Positions 51,515 through 60,810 of a stretch of DNA of 64,000 bases are shown here, one piece after another; the first letter of the stretch is position 1, and each line of letters begins with the position of its first letter. The stretch is from Pseudomonas furukawaii (GTDB taxonomy: Bacteria; Pseudomonadota; Gammaproteobacteria; Pseudomonadales; Pseudomonadaceae). The notes beneath the pieces are model-generated. The model was not told where the DNA came from. It saw only the letters and a list, made by a program, of their open reading frames with translations, and searched no databases. The translations under genes and the position numbers were made by a program. The DNA lies in contig NZ_AP014862.1 of NCBI RefSeq assembly GCF_002355475.1, positions 1,178,001-1,242,000 of the forward strand, in the 5' to 3' direction.

Positions 51515-52453
51515 ATGAAGCATGTCCATTGGCAAGAAGACCTGGCGCTGTTGAGTCGCCTGCGCCTGTTCCAGAACGTCGCCGCAAGCAACCTCCAGCT
51601 GTTGCTGAAGGAGTTTCACGCCTGCGACCTGGAGGCGGGCGAGGTCGTGCTTTCGCCCTTCAATCGCAACCAGTACCTCTACCTGGTGCTCAAGGGGCGG
51701 CTGAAGGTCTACCTGGGGTCCCTGGACAACAGCCCGGTGAGCACCGTCGAGCCCGGGGAGTGCGCTGGCGAGATCAGTTTCATCGACAACGACCGCCCCT
51801 GCGCCTACGTGGTCGCCAGCGAGCCCACCAGTGCCCTGCGCCTGCATCGACACTCCCTGGCCAGCCTGTTCCAGCAGGCGCCGCAACTGATGCAGAACCT
51901 GCTGGAGGTGCTCTGCGAGCGCGTGCGCCAGGGGAACCGGGTCATTCTCGACACCGAGCAGAGCGCCAAGATCGATACCCTGACCGGGCTCTTCAACCGC
52001 CGCTGGCTGGAGCATATCTACCAGCGGGAGAGCAACCGCTGCGCCTTCAATGAGCAACCGTTGTCGCTGCTCATGCTGGATGTCGACCACTTCAAGGCCT
52101 ACAACGACTGCCACGGCCACCTGGCCGGCGACTACGCGCTCTGCCTGGTGGCCCATACCCTGCGGAACCAGTTGAGGCCCAAAGACAGCATGGCCCGTTT
52201 CGGAGGCGAGGAGTTCGTCATCCTCCTGCCGGAGATAGCCGGTGACGAGGCCCGCGTCATCGGCGAGCGACTGCGCCACAGCCTGGCGCAGATTCCTTCC
52301 TTCTATTCCCCGCTGGGGGTCCTGCCCGGCATCACCGTGTCCATCGGGCTGGCGGAGATGCGCCGCCCGGACAGCCTCCAGGCCCTGATCGGAAGGGCCG
52401 ACGAAGCGCTTTACCAGGCCAAGCAGGACGGCCGGAATCGTTTGAGTGGCTAG
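51515..52453 (+). CDS. Cyclic-nucleotide-binding-like/GGDEF diguanylate cyclase
   Basis: 312 aa. Residues ~12-130 are a CAP-type cyclic-nucleotide domain (G-E-V-V-L-S-P-F, then P-G-E-C-A-G-E-I-S-F); the phosphate cassette is only partly like cAMP binders, so the ligand is uncertain. Residues ~145-310 are a GGDEF domain with G-G-E-E-F (active form) and an RxxD inhibitory site (R-P-K-D) exactly five residues before it. It should make c-di-GMP under feedback control. c-di-GMP is the activator of Alg44 in this same window. No membrane segment. Confidence 0.9.
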   Translation: MKHVHWQEDLALLSRLRLFQNVAASNLQLLLKEFHACDLEAGEVVLSPFNRNQYLYLVLKGRLKVYLGSLDNSPVSTVEPGECAGEISFIDNDRPCAYVVASEPTSALRLHRHSLASLFQQAPQLMQNLLEVLCERVRQGNRVILDTEQSAKIDTLTGLFNRRWLEHIYQRESNRCAFNEQPLSLLMLDVDHFKAYNDCHGHLAGDYALCLVAHTLRNQLRPKDSMARFGGEEFVILLPEIAGDEARVIGERLRHSLAQIPSFYSPLGVLPGITVSIGLAEMRRPDSLQALIGRADEALYQAKQDGRNRLSG

Positions 52454-52579
52454 TGATGCCGACAGCCCATGGTCCGCGCTGGAGAGGAGGCGGGTGCCAG
52501 GTTCGCGCCGGAGCGCGAGCCATCCGGTCATCAACGGTCTGCTAGAGTCGCCGCACAATGACAAAGCCGGGATGCTGTT

Positions 52580-53737
52580 ATGCGCAAACTCTTGATCGCT
52601 CTGCTGGTGCTGCTCCCCGTGGGGCTGGGCCTGTTCTTCTTCCTGCCGCAACTGATCGACCGCAACATGAACACGGTGGCGACGCCGCCGCCCTACCAGG
52701 CGTCCGGTGCAGCCGAGAACCTGCACAAGACCCTGTTCGTCGCCGACCTGCATGACGATGCGCTGCTCTGGAACCGCGACCTGCTGGAGCGCCACGACTT
52801 CGGCCACAGCGACCTTCCGCGACTGCTGGAGGGGCGCGTGGGCTTGCAGGTGTTCTCCACGGTCACCAAGACTCCGCGCGGGCTGAATTACGAACGCAAC
52901 GGCGCCGACAGCGACAACATCACCCTCCTGGTGTTGGCGCAGCGCTGGCCCAAGTCGACCTGGAACAGCCTGCTGGGACGTGCGCTCTACCAGGCGCAGC
53001 GCCTGCAGGATGCCGCCGCCCGCAGCCAGGGCAAGCTGGTCCTGGTGCGCAGCCGCCAGGACTTCGCCGACTACCTGGCGGCCTGGGAGCGGGACCCCAA
53101 CCGGGTCGCCGCCCTGCTCGCCACCGAAGGCCTGCACCCCCTCGAGGGCAGGCTGGAAAACGTCGACCGTCTCTATGACGCGGGATTCCGTATCGCCGGC
53201 CTAACCCACTTCTTCGACAACGAGGTGGGAGGCTCCGCCCATGGCCTGGAAAAAGGAGGCCTGACCCCCTTCGGGCGTCGTGTCATCGCCCACCTGGAAG
53301 AGAAGAAGGTGCTGGTGGACCTGGCCCATGCGTCCCGGGCCCTCATCGACGATGTACTGAAGATGGCCGAGCGCCCGGTGCTGGTGTCCCACACCGGTGT
53401 CGAAGGCACCTGTCCCGGGACGCGCAACCTGAGCGACGCCCACTTGCGGGGCATCGCCGCCACCGGCGGGGTGATCGGCATCGGCTATTGGGACACCGCC
53501 GTCTGCGACACCTCGGTCAAGGCCATCGTCCGCGCCATCCGCTACACCGCCGACCGGGTAGGGGTGGCCCATGTCGCCCTGGGCTCGGACTTCGATGGCA
53601 CCGTGCATACGCCCTTCGATACCAGCGGCCTGGCCCTGCTGACCCAGGGGCTGAAGGAGGATGGCTTCAGCGATGCCGATATCGCCGCGATCATGGGCGG
53701 CAATGTACGTCGGCTGCTGCTGGAGACACTTCCATAG
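52580..53737 (+). CDS. Membrane dipeptidase (peptidase M19)
   Basis: 385 aa. A single hydrophobic segment (about 4-25) anchors it or acts as a signal. Metal motifs of renal-dipeptidase-like M19 enzymes: D-L-H-D-D near 56, T-E-G-L near 180, L-V-S-H-T-G near 273, and G-S-D-F-D-G near 335. Cleaves dipeptides with zinc; many pseudomonad members are exported. Confidence 0.92.
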   Translation: MRKLLIALLVLLPVGLGLFFFLPQLIDRNMNTVATPPPYQASGAAENLHKTLFVADLHDDALLWNRDLLERHDFGHSDLPRLLEGRVGLQVFSTVTKTPRGLNYERNGADSDNITLLVLAQRWPKSTWNSLLGRALYQAQRLQDAAARSQGKLVLVRSRQDFADYLAAWERDPNRVAALLATEGLHPLEGRLENVDRLYDAGFRIAGLTHFFDNEVGGSAHGLEKGGLTPFGRRVIAHLEEKKVLVDLAHASRALIDDVLKMAERPVLVSHTGVEGTCPGTRNLSDAHLRGIAATGGVIGIGYWDTAVCDTSVKAIVRAIRYTADRVGVAHVALGSDFDGTVHTPFDTSGLALLTQGLKEDGFSDADIAAIMGGNVRRLLLETLP

Positions 53738-53753
53738 GCCAAGTCAAGAGCGG

Positions 53754-53790
53754 AGATGCCCGTGGCATTTCGCCTGGCGGGCATCTTGCT
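53754..53790 (+). terminator. Likely terminator after the dipeptidase gene
   Basis: Stem AGATGCCCG / CGGGCATCT with a 15-base loop, then a T-rich end. It lies 45 bp before the rhlB start. Confidence 0.6.
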
Positions 53791-53835
53791 TTACACTGGC
53801 AGCCGTTCATTCCTTAATCAATCGACGAGATCACC

Positions 53836-55311
53836 GTGCTCAAGGCACTCAAGAAGATTTTCAGCAAGGGCGAGGCCCCCCAGGCCGCTCCGGCTCCTAC
53901 CGCTCCAACCCCCACTCAGGCCCCGAAGGACGAGCGTCCGGCCAAACCTAAGAAAGCGCCCCGCGAGGCCGGTGAAAAGGCCCAGGACGCGGGCGAACGT
54001 GCGCCACGCGCTGAGAAAAAACCGCGCAGCGACAAGCCCAGGTCCGATAAACCGCGTCGTGAGCGTCCGGCCAAGGCTGCGGCGCAGGTCGACACCTGGA
54101 AGCTCGAGGACTTCGTGGTGGAGCCCCAGGAAGGCAAGACCCGCTTCCATGACTTCAACCTCGACCCTCGGCTGATGCATGCCATCCACGACCTGGGCTT
54201 CCCCTACTGCACCCCGATCCAGGCCCAGGTGCTCGGCCATACCCTCAAGGGCAAGGACGCGATCGGCCGTGCCCAGACCGGCACCGGCAAGACCGCCGCC
54301 TTCCTCATCTCGACCATCACCCAGCTGCTGCAGACTCCGCCGCCGAAGGAGCGCTACATGGGCGAGCCCCGTGCGCTGATCATCGCGCCGACCCGCGAGC
54401 TGGTGGTGCAGATCGCCAAGGATGCCGAGGGCCTGACCAAGTACAGCGGGCTCAACGTCATGAGCTTCGTGGGCGGCATGGACTTCGACAAGCAGCTCAA
54501 GCAGCTGGAATCCCGCTTCTGCGACATCCTCGTGGCCACGCCCGGTCGCCTGCTGGACTTCAACCAGCGCGGCGAGGTGCACCTGGACATGGTCGAGGTG
54601 ATGGTGCTGGACGAGGCCGACCGCATGCTGGACATGGGCTTCATCCCCCAGGTTCGCCAGATCATTCGCCAGACTCCCTACAAGGGCGAGCGCCAGACCC
54701 TGCTGTTCTCCGCGACCTTCACCGAAGACGTGATGAACCTCGCCAAGCAGTGGACCGTCGACCCGGCCATCGTCGAGATCGAGCCGGAGAACGTGGCCAG
54801 CGAAACCGTTGAGCAGCATGTCTACGCCGTGGCCGGCAGCGACAAGTACAAGCTGCTCTACAACCTGGTGGCCCAGAACAACTGGGTGCGGGTGATGGTC
54901 TTCGCCAACCGCAAGGACGAGGTGCGCCGCATCGAGGAACGCCTGACCAAGGACGGCATCAGTGCCGCCCAGATGTCCGGTGACGTGCCCCAGCACAAGC
55001 GCATCCGCACCCTGGAAGGCTTCCGCGAAGGCAAGATCCGCGTGCTGGTGGCCACCGACGTGGCGGGCCGTGGCATCCACATCGACGGCATCAGCCACGT
55101 GATCAACTTCACCCTGCCGGAAGACCCGGACGACTACGTGCACCGCATCGGCCGTACCGGCCGCGCCGGCGCCAGTGGCACCTCCATCAGCTTCGCGGGC
55201 GAGGACGATGCCTTCGCCCTGCCGCCCATCGAGGCGCTGCTGGGGCGCAAGATCAATTGCGAGACCCCTCCGGCCGAGTTGCTCAAGCCGGTGCCGCGCA
55301 AGCACCACTGA
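53836..55311 (+). CDS. rhlB: DEAD-box ATP-dependent RNA helicase RhlB
   Basis: 491 aa from a GTG. The first ~90 residues are a Lys/Pro/Ala-rich, low-complexity tail (K-P-R-S-D-K-P repeated), a likely RNA-binding arm. Helicase motifs follow: [20 protein letters not shown], and H-R-I-G-R-T-G-R. RhlB unwinds RNA in the degradosome. A strong terminator follows. Confidence 0.94.
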   Translation: MLKALKKIFSKGEAPQAAPAPTAPTPTQAPKDERPAKPKKAPREAGEKAQDAGERAPRAEKKPRSDKPRSDKPRRERPAKAAAQVDTWKLEDFVVEPQEGKTRFHDFNLDPRLMHAIHDLGFPYCTPIQAQVLGHTLKGKDAIGRAQTGTGKTAAFLISTITQLLQTPPPKERYMGEPRALIIAPTRELVVQIAKDAEGLTKYSGLNVMSFVGGMDFDKQLKQLESRFCDILVATPGRLLDFNQRGEVHLDMVEVMVLDEADRMLDMGFIPQVRQIIRQTPYKGERQTLLFSATFTEDVMNLAKQWTVDPAIVEIEPENVASETVEQHVYAVAGSDKYKLLYNLVAQNNWVRVMVFANRKDEVRRIEERLTKDGISAAQMSGDVPQHKRIRTLEGFREGKIRVLVATDVAGRGIHIDGISHVINFTLPEDPDDYVHRIGRTGRAGASGTSISFAGEDDAFALPPIEALLGRKINCETPPAELLKPVPRKHH

Positions 55312-55340
55312 GTGTCCGGTTCACGGATATGACGAATGAG

Positions 55341-55371
55341 AAAGGCGAAGCCGGTGGCTTCGCCTTTTTTT
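55341..55371 (+). terminator. Terminator after rhlB
   Basis: Stem AAAGGCGAAGCC / GGCTTCGCCTTT with a short loop and a T-run. Confidence 0.93.
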
Positions 55372-55380
55372 CGTCGCAGG

Positions 55381-55660
55381 AGCGGGCTTGCCCGCGAAGC
55401 GCTCCGCGTCATTCGCCGGCGAGCCGGCTCCTACGAAACCAGGCCACGCCGCAGCCCTGTAGGAGCGGGCTTGCCCGCGAATAGGTCCGCGTCATTCGCC
55501 GGCGAGCCGGCTCCTACGAAACCAGGTCACGCCGCAGCCCTGTGGGAGCGGGCTCGCCCGCGAATAGGTCCGTGTCATTCGCCGGCGAGCCGGCTCCTGC
55601 GAAACCAGTTCACGCCGCAGCCCTGTAGGAGCGGGCTTGCCCGCGAAGCGGTCCGCCGGC
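55381..55660. repeat. Array of REP elements, exact 83-bp period
   Basis: The AGCGGGCTTGCCCGCGAA core starts at 55381, 55464, 55547 (GGGCTCG variant) and 55630. Between copies lies a partner in opposite orientation, TTCGCCGGCGAGCCGGCTCC, so each unit is a REP pair able to fold into hairpins. This is the classic Pseudomonas REP, GTAGGAGCGGGCTTGCCCGCG. The last copy is partial and stops next to the DUF58 gene. Confidence 0.93.
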
Positions 55661-55668
55661 TCCCGGGG

Positions 55669-57000
55669 TTACAGGGCTCCCGCCTTCTTCCAGGCCAGGT
55701 AGCGGCTCACCAGCTCCGGCCCCAGCTCGCTGGGGCGGGCGTCCAGCACCGGGACGCCGTGGGCGACGAGGCGTTCGTGAAGGCCGTTGCGGGCGTTGAG
55801 GTAGTCCACCGTACCGCAGTAGGCCAGGGCGTCCTCGAACCCTTGCACCGGGGCTTGGCGCAGGTGGTCGAGCACCTCTTCGCGGAGGCTCACCACCAGC
55901 AGGCGATGCTGGCGGCCCAGCCGTTTGGCCGCGTTGAACAGCTCGGCGTCGTCCTCGTCCCGCAGGTTGCTCACCAGGACCACCAGCGCGCGGCGGTGCT
56001 GGCGGGCCAGCAGGGTGTCGGCGGCGGCGGTGAAATCGGCTGGGCGCAAGGTGCTGTCCAGGTCGTAGACGCCATTGAGCAATACATTGAGTTGGGCCGG
56101 CCCCTTGACCGGGGGCAGGTAGCGGTCCCGGTCGGCGGCGAAGGTGGCCAGGCCGACCGCATCGCCCTGGCGCAGGGCGACGTAGCTCAGCAGCAGACTG
56201 GCGTTGAGGGCGTGATCGAAGTGGGACAGGTCGCCGTCCCGGCTGCGCATACGACGACCGCAGTCCAGCAGGAAGACGATCTGCTGGTCCCGCTCGTCCT
56301 GGTACTCCCGGGCGATGGGGGTGCGTTTGCGGGCGGTGGCCTTCCAGTCGATCTGGCGCAGGGTGTCGCCATCACGGAAGTCCCGTAGCTGGTGGAATTC
56401 CAGGCCGAGGCCACGGCGCGGCCGCTGGCGCACGCCGATCTGGCTCAACCAGTCATCCACCGCCTTCAGCTGGGCGCCATAGAGGCGGGCGAAGTCGGGG
56501 TAGACGCGGGCTTCACCGGGCAGTTCGAGTGCGCGCCGCTGTCGCCACAGGCCCAGGGGGCTGGGCAGTTGCAACTCGCAGGCGGGGAAGTGGAAGTGCC
56601 CTCGCCGTACAGGGCGCACCCGGTAACCGAAGTCGGTGTGCTCGCCCGGGTGCAGCGCCACCCGTCTTGGCAGGTCTTCGAACGCCATGGCGCCCGGTAC
56701 CTGGTCGAACAGCTCCACCTGCACGGAGCGGTCGTAGTCGTGATGCAGGGTCAGGCGCACCTCGCTCCAGCGTCCCAGGGCCAGGTTGCCCGGCAGGGTG
56801 CGTTCTAGGCGTGGCGAGGGCAGGCGGCGCAGCCAGAGGGCATCCAGCAGGGCGAGCAGGAGCAACGCCCCCAGCAGGCCCCACCAGAGGGGCTCCAGTT
56901 GTGCCGGCACGCGGACGCCCAGGGCCGACGTGACGCCCAGTGCCAGGGCCAGCGCCAGCAAGCCTCCGGTCAGCGCCAGCAGCGTGGAGGAAGGCTTCAT
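55669..57000 (-). CDS. DUF58 protein
   Basis: 443 aa. Two N-terminal hydrophobic segments, a beta-rich part, then the DUF58 core D-F-R-D-G-D-T-L-R-Q-I-D-W-K-A-T-A-R and a von Willebrand A-like fold starting F-L-L-D-C-G-R-R-M. The usual D-x-S-x-S metal site reads D-C-G-R-R, so it is changed. DUF58 proteins are always tied to MoxR ATPases; its start overlaps the moxR stop by 4 bp. Last gene of the six-gene set. Confidence 0.9.
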   Translation of the reverse strand: MKPSSTLLALTGGLLALALALGVTSALGVRVPAQLEPLWWGLLGALLLLALLDALWLRRLPSPRLERTLPGNLALGRWSEVRLTLHHDYDRSVQVELFDQVPGAMAFEDLPRRVALHPGEHTDFGYRVRPVRRGHFHFPACELQLPSPLGLWRQRRALELPGEARVYPDFARLYGAQLKAVDDWLSQIGVRQRPRRGLGLEFHQLRDFRDGDTLRQIDWKATARKRTPIAREYQDERDQQIVFLLDCGRRMRSRDGDLSHFDHALNASLLLSYVALRQGDAVGLATFAADRDRYLPPVKGPAQLNVLLNGVYDLDSTLRPADFTAAADTLLARQHRRALVVLVSNLRDEDDAELFNAAKRLGRQHRLLVVSLREEVLDHLRQAPVQGFEDALAYCGTVDYLNARNGLHERLVAHGVPVLDARPSELGPELVSRYLAWKKAGAL

Positions 57001-58022
57001 AGGCGGGGTGCCGGCACCTGGTCGAGCAGTTGTTGCAGCACCTGGTCCACCGACAGGCCCTCGATATCCAGTTCCGGCGACAGGCGCACGCGGTGGCGCA
57101 GCACGGCCAGGGCGCAGCCCTTGATGTCGTCAGGCAGCACGAAGTCCCCGCCCCGCAGCAGCGCGCGGGCGCGGCCACCACGTACCAGGGCGATGGAGGC
57201 GCGGGGGCCGGCTCCCATGACCAGCCCCGGCCAACTGCGGGTGGCGCGCGCCAGGCGCACCGCGTAGTCCAGCACCTGGTCATCCACCGGCAGTTCGCTG
57301 GCGATCTTCTGCAGGGCCAGCACGTCCCGGGCCTGGAGCAGGGTGCGCAGGGGCGTCACGTCCAGCATGTCGGCCCTGGCGGAGCGGGTGACCTGGCGCA
57401 CCAGACTGAGTTCTTCGTCGGCGGCCGGGTAGTCCATGCGCAGCTTGAGCATGAAGCGATCCAGTTCCGCCTCCGGCAGGGGGTAGGTGCCCTCCTGCTC
57501 GATGGGGTTCTGGGTGGCCAGCACCAGGAAGGGCTGGGGCACCGGTAGCGCCCGGCCCTCCAGGGTCACCTGGCGTTCCTGCATCACTTCCAGCAGGGCG
57601 GCCTGGGTCTTGGCCGGGGCGCGGTTGATCTCGTCCGCCAGCAGCAGGTGGGTGAAGACCGGCCCCTTGCGCAGCTTGAACTGTTCGCTCTGCATGTCGT
57701 ACACGGCGTGGCCGGTGACATCGCTGGGCATCAGGTCCGGGGTGAACTGGATGCGCGAGAACTCGCCACCGAAGCAACGGGCGAGGGCGCGTACCAGCAG
57801 GGTCTTGCCGAGTCCGGGGACACCTTCCACCAGCACGTGGCCGCCGGCGAGCAGGGCGGTCAGCACGTCGTCGATGACCGCAGCCTGGCCCACCACGGCC
57901 TTCTGCAGTTCCTGGCGCAGGGCCTGGGCCAACTGGGTCGCGCGGGCTCGCTGGGTGGCGGCCGAGGGAACGGCGCCGCCGGTTTCGGAGGGCGACGGGT
58001 CGGGTATCTGTTCGCTCGTCAT
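56997..58022 (-). CDS. MoxR-family AAA+ ATPase
   Basis: 341 aa from ATG 58022, which overlaps the stop of the DUF4350 gene. Walker A G-V-P-G-L-G-K-T, Walker B L-L-A-D-E-I-N-R, sensor A-T-Q-N-P-I, and the C-terminal lid L-P-D-D-I-K. MoxR proteins act as chaperones that mature vWA-domain partners, here the DUF58 protein beside it. Confidence 0.95.
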   Translation of the reverse strand: MTSEQIPDPSPSETGGAVPSAATQRARATQLAQALRQELQKAVVGQAAVIDDVLTALLAGGHVLVEGVPGLGKTLLVRALARCFGGEFSRIQFTPDLMPSDVTGHAVYDMQSEQFKLRKGPVFTHLLLADEINRAPAKTQAALLEVMQERQVTLEGRALPVPQPFLVLATQNPIEQEGTYPLPEAELDRFMLKLRMDYPAADEELSLVRQVTRSARADMLDVTPLRTLLQARDVLALQKIASELPVDDQVLDYAVRLARATRSWPGLVMGAGPRASIALVRGGRARALLRGGDFVLPDDIKGCALAVLRHRVRLSPELDIEGLSVDQVLQQLLDQVPAPRL

Positions 58023-59233
58023 AGGGCATTCCTGAGGGTTTGCAGGTGGGCGACCTGGCGGGTGAATTCGGCGGCGTTGAGCCGTTGCTTCGGCAGCGGG
58101 CGCATGGCCTGGCTGATGGCGCTCGGTGGCAGGCGGGTCAGGCGACCCAGCACCTGCCACTGGTCGGCCACGGGCAGCCGCTCGAAACCGGGGTGGCGGT
58201 GCCGGGCGCGGCGCTGGATGTCTTTCTGCAGGCCCTGTAGCAGGCCGGCCTGGCCACTGTGGCGGAGGCGGAAGTCGGCGCTGCCGCGCAGGTGCTCCTC
58301 CAGTTGCCGACGGGCGAGGCTGGCGGGAGCCTGCAGGGGGCCCTGGCGCTGGCCAAGGTGCCAGAGCGACAGGATCAGGAGCAGTCCAAGGGCCACCAGG
58401 GCTTCGGGAAAGTGGCGGCCGAGCAGGGTAGCGAGGCTGTCCCGTTCGGCGCGATAGAGCAGGGTGACGGCGCTGTCCTGGCTGAGGTACCAGAGCAGCC
58501 AGGCGTTGTCGTACTGGTCGATCTCGTTGTTCTGCCAGATCCAGCCGTCGGTGAGCACGGTGACCACTCCGTCGCCCTGGTTGAGCTGGAGCATGTGGGT
58601 CGCATGGGCGCTGTTGGCCCAGGCGTGGGCACGGTTCTGGCTGTCGTAGAGGTGGAACCCGGTGTCGAAGCTGACGTAGGCGGGGGCCCGTTCGTTCTCC
58701 AGGTAGAGCTTGGTCAGCTCGGGGAAGGGGTCGTGCTCGGCCCGCTCCCCGTCCTTATCGGCTGGGGCGGCATCGCCATCCGCCGATTCTTCGCCCTCAG
58801 CGTCTTCCTTGAGGTCGGAGCTTTCGTACTGCTGGACGCCCAGGCGGTCCGCCAGGAGGTCGCCGCTCTTGCCGGTGTCCTCGTCGTAGAGCCGTTCGGC
58901 GATGAACAGGAGGTGGCCGCCGCGACTGGTCCAGTCCAGCAGGCGGTCGGCCTGGCGCGGGGTCATCCGTTCACGGCTGCCGAGCAGCAGCAGGGTATGG
59001 CCGGCGCTTGGCAACCGGTCCAGCACCTCCAGGCCGTCGGCGCGGTTCACGTCCAGCCCCTGTTTGCGCAGGAAGTGTTCGGCGGCGAGGTAGGGGTTGC
59101 CCCTGGCCTCGGGCGAGGGGCCGTGCTCGAGGGTTTCGGTGTAGGGCTCCAGGCGCCCGACGATGTAGACGAGCGCCAGCCCCAGGAGCAGCAGCACGGT
59201 GGTGCCGATGAGGAAACGCGGTCGCAGGCTCAT
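58019..59233 (-). CDS. DUF4350 membrane protein
   Basis: 404 aa from ATG 59233. Transmembrane helix near 8-25, a soluble part with a GATase-like fold (L-L-L-L-G-S-R-E-R-M-T-P, R-G-G-H-L-L-F-I), an acidic stretch near 150-180, and a second helix near 290-310. Found in MoxR-DUF58 clusters; function unknown. Overlaps both neighbours by 4 bp. Confidence 0.85.
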   Translation of the reverse strand: MSLRPRFLIGTTVLLLLGLALVYIVGRLEPYTETLEHGPSPEARGNPYLAAEHFLRKQGLDVNRADGLEVLDRLPSAGHTLLLLGSRERMTPRQADRLLDWTSRGGHLLFIAERLYDEDTGKSGDLLADRLGVQQYESSDLKEDAEGEESADGDAAPADKDGERAEHDPFPELTKLYLENERAPAYVSFDTGFHLYDSQNRAHAWANSAHATHMLQLNQGDGVVTVLTDGWIWQNNEIDQYDNAWLLWYLSQDSAVTLLYRAERDSLATLLGRHFPEALVALGLLLILSLWHLGQRQGPLQAPASLARRQLEEHLRGSADFRLRHSGQAGLLQGLQKDIQRRARHRHPGFERLPVADQWQVLGRLTRLPPSAISQAMRPLPKQRLNAAEFTRQVAHLQTLRNAL

Positions 59234-60810
59234 GGCGTGGCCGCCGTGGCGAATACGCGCCGCCAGCCGTCGCAGAGGTCCTGGCGCAGTGTCGACTCGG
59301 GCAGGCGGTGGCCGTAGGCCAGGTCCTGCCAATGGCGGGTAAGTGTCCGACTGTACGCTTCCAGTTCATCCTGGCCGAGGCTGCCCACCAGTTGCAGGAC
59401 TTCGCCTTCGGTGTGGGAGGGCCTGAGGGGCAGGCGGAAGTCATGCAGCAATCGGCTCAGCAGGGCGCGATAGAGCAGGCCCAGGGCTGCCCGGGGATGC
59501 TCCGCCCAGAGCCGCTCGGCTTCACCGGCGACATCCTCGGGCAGGCTTTCGGGAGCCAGTTCCAGCCCGAAGAGCACGGCCGGGGCTTCGCGGGTTCGCC
59601 GTCGGGGCAGGCCGACGCGTTCGGCGAAGGCGCTGATCCAGTCCCGGTAGCGCCACAGCAGCAGGACCAGCAGGCCGATAACCAGGCCCCAGAGCAGGGC
59701 CTTGGCCACCAGGGTGACGCTGTCCAGGCCCCGGGCGTATTGGGCGAAGTCGAAGAGGCGGCGGATGAAGTCGCGCCAGCCCTGGTTGTCGTCGCTGCCT
59801 TCCGCTGCGGGCCGGTCACCCCCGAGGCGCCAGAGGGTGACGGTCTCACGGTTCTGGAAGGGCGGCTGGTCCAGCAGGGCCTGGATGTCCGCCTGGGCCT
59901 GGGCGCCGGTCAGGGCCTGTTGGGTCAGGCGCTGCGCCGAGGGGCCGTCGAGGAAGGCCTGGGGCGCGGGGCAGGTGGCGATGGGGGAGGCCGCCAGCGC
60001 CGGTGGGGGCGCCTGGGCCAGCAGCAGACCCAGGCCCAGCAGCACGGCATAGGCGGTTCCGGTGAGGCGCTGGCGCAGTCGGCGGAACTGCAGCTCGATG
60101 TCCCAGGCTTCCAGCGCGGTACGGCGGTTGAGGTAGAGGGTGAAGCCGCACGCCACGTAGATCGGCCCCCAGAGCACCAGCGCCAGGGCGTAGAAGCCGT
60201 TGGACAGGTGCTCCAGCCAGAGCCAGTCGCCGGAGGCCATTTCCAGGAGTTTCTGCCAGCTCCATTCCTCGGTGACCTGTTCCGGCAGCATCAGGTACAG
60301 CAGGCTGGTGAGGCCGAACCAGAGCACCAGTTCCAGGTGGACGCCGATCAGGGTCAGCCAGGTGGCGCCACCGGCATCGCGCTGGCCCAGCACCACCAGG
60401 CGCTGACTGCGGGCCTGCCCGGAAAGCCCCTCCAGTTGCAGCACCGGCAGGTCGAAGCTGCGGGTGGGGCTGAGTCGACGCCAGGTGAGGCTGGCGATCA
60501 GCTGCGGTTTCAGCAGGCGTGGGAAGGCGCGCAGCGCCTCCTTCAGGCTGGGGGTGTCGCCGAACAGAGCGCGGGAGAGGATGTACAGCGGGAGGCGTTC
60601 GTAGGCCGGCTTCAGCAGCCAGAAGAGGAACACGGCCAGGCCTGGGTAGCTCCAGCAGAGGGCGCTGAGCAGGGCGAACAGCGGAAGGGTCACCAGGGCC
60701 CAGCTGCCCATCAGCAGGCCGAAGTGCCGGCGCGCCAGCAGCACGCCCAGGTCCAGGGCCTCCCAGCTGGTTCGGGGGCGAATCGCGACGCTGGCGTCAG
60801 TCAGCCGCAT
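59230..60810 (-). CDS. DUF4129-type membrane protein
   Basis: 526 aa. About six hydrophobic segments (near 35-60, 65-85, 150-170, 205-225, 255-270, 360-380). The C-terminal ~110 residues match DUF4129 (R-A-A-L-G-L-L-Y-R-A-L-L-S-R-L). Such domains occur with transglutaminase-like and MoxR systems. It may hold the periplasmic part of the complex; inferred. Confidence 0.83.
   Translation of the reverse strand: MRLTDASVAIRPRTSWEALDLGVLLARRHFGLLMGSWALVTLPLFALLSALCWSYPGLAVFLFWLLKPAYERLPLYILSRALFGDTPSLKEALRAFPRLLKPQLIASLTWRRLSPTRSFDLPVLQLEGLSGQARSQRLVVLGQRDAGGATWLTLIGVHLELVLWFGLTSLLYLMLPEQVTEEWSWQKLLEMASGDWLWLEHLSNGFYALALVLWGPIYVACGFTLYLNRRTALEAWDIELQFRRLRQRLTGTAYAVLLGLGLLLAQAPPPALAASPIATCPAPQAFLDGPSAQRLTQQALTGAQAQADIQALLDQPPFQNRETVTLWRLGGDRPAAEGSDDNQGWRDFIRRLFDFAQYARGLDSVTLVAKALLWGLVIGLLVLLLWRYRDWISAFAERVGLPRRRTREAPAVLFGLELAPESLPEDVAGEAERLWAEHPRAALGLLYRALLSRLLHDFRLPLRPSHTEGEVLQLVGSLGQDELEAYSRTLTRHWQDLAYGHRLPESTLRQDLCDGWRRVFATAATP

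Noticed and set aside
55381-55660. CRISPR array
   Set aside because: The 83-bp units are REP pairs, and the bases between the cores are also repeated rather than unique.
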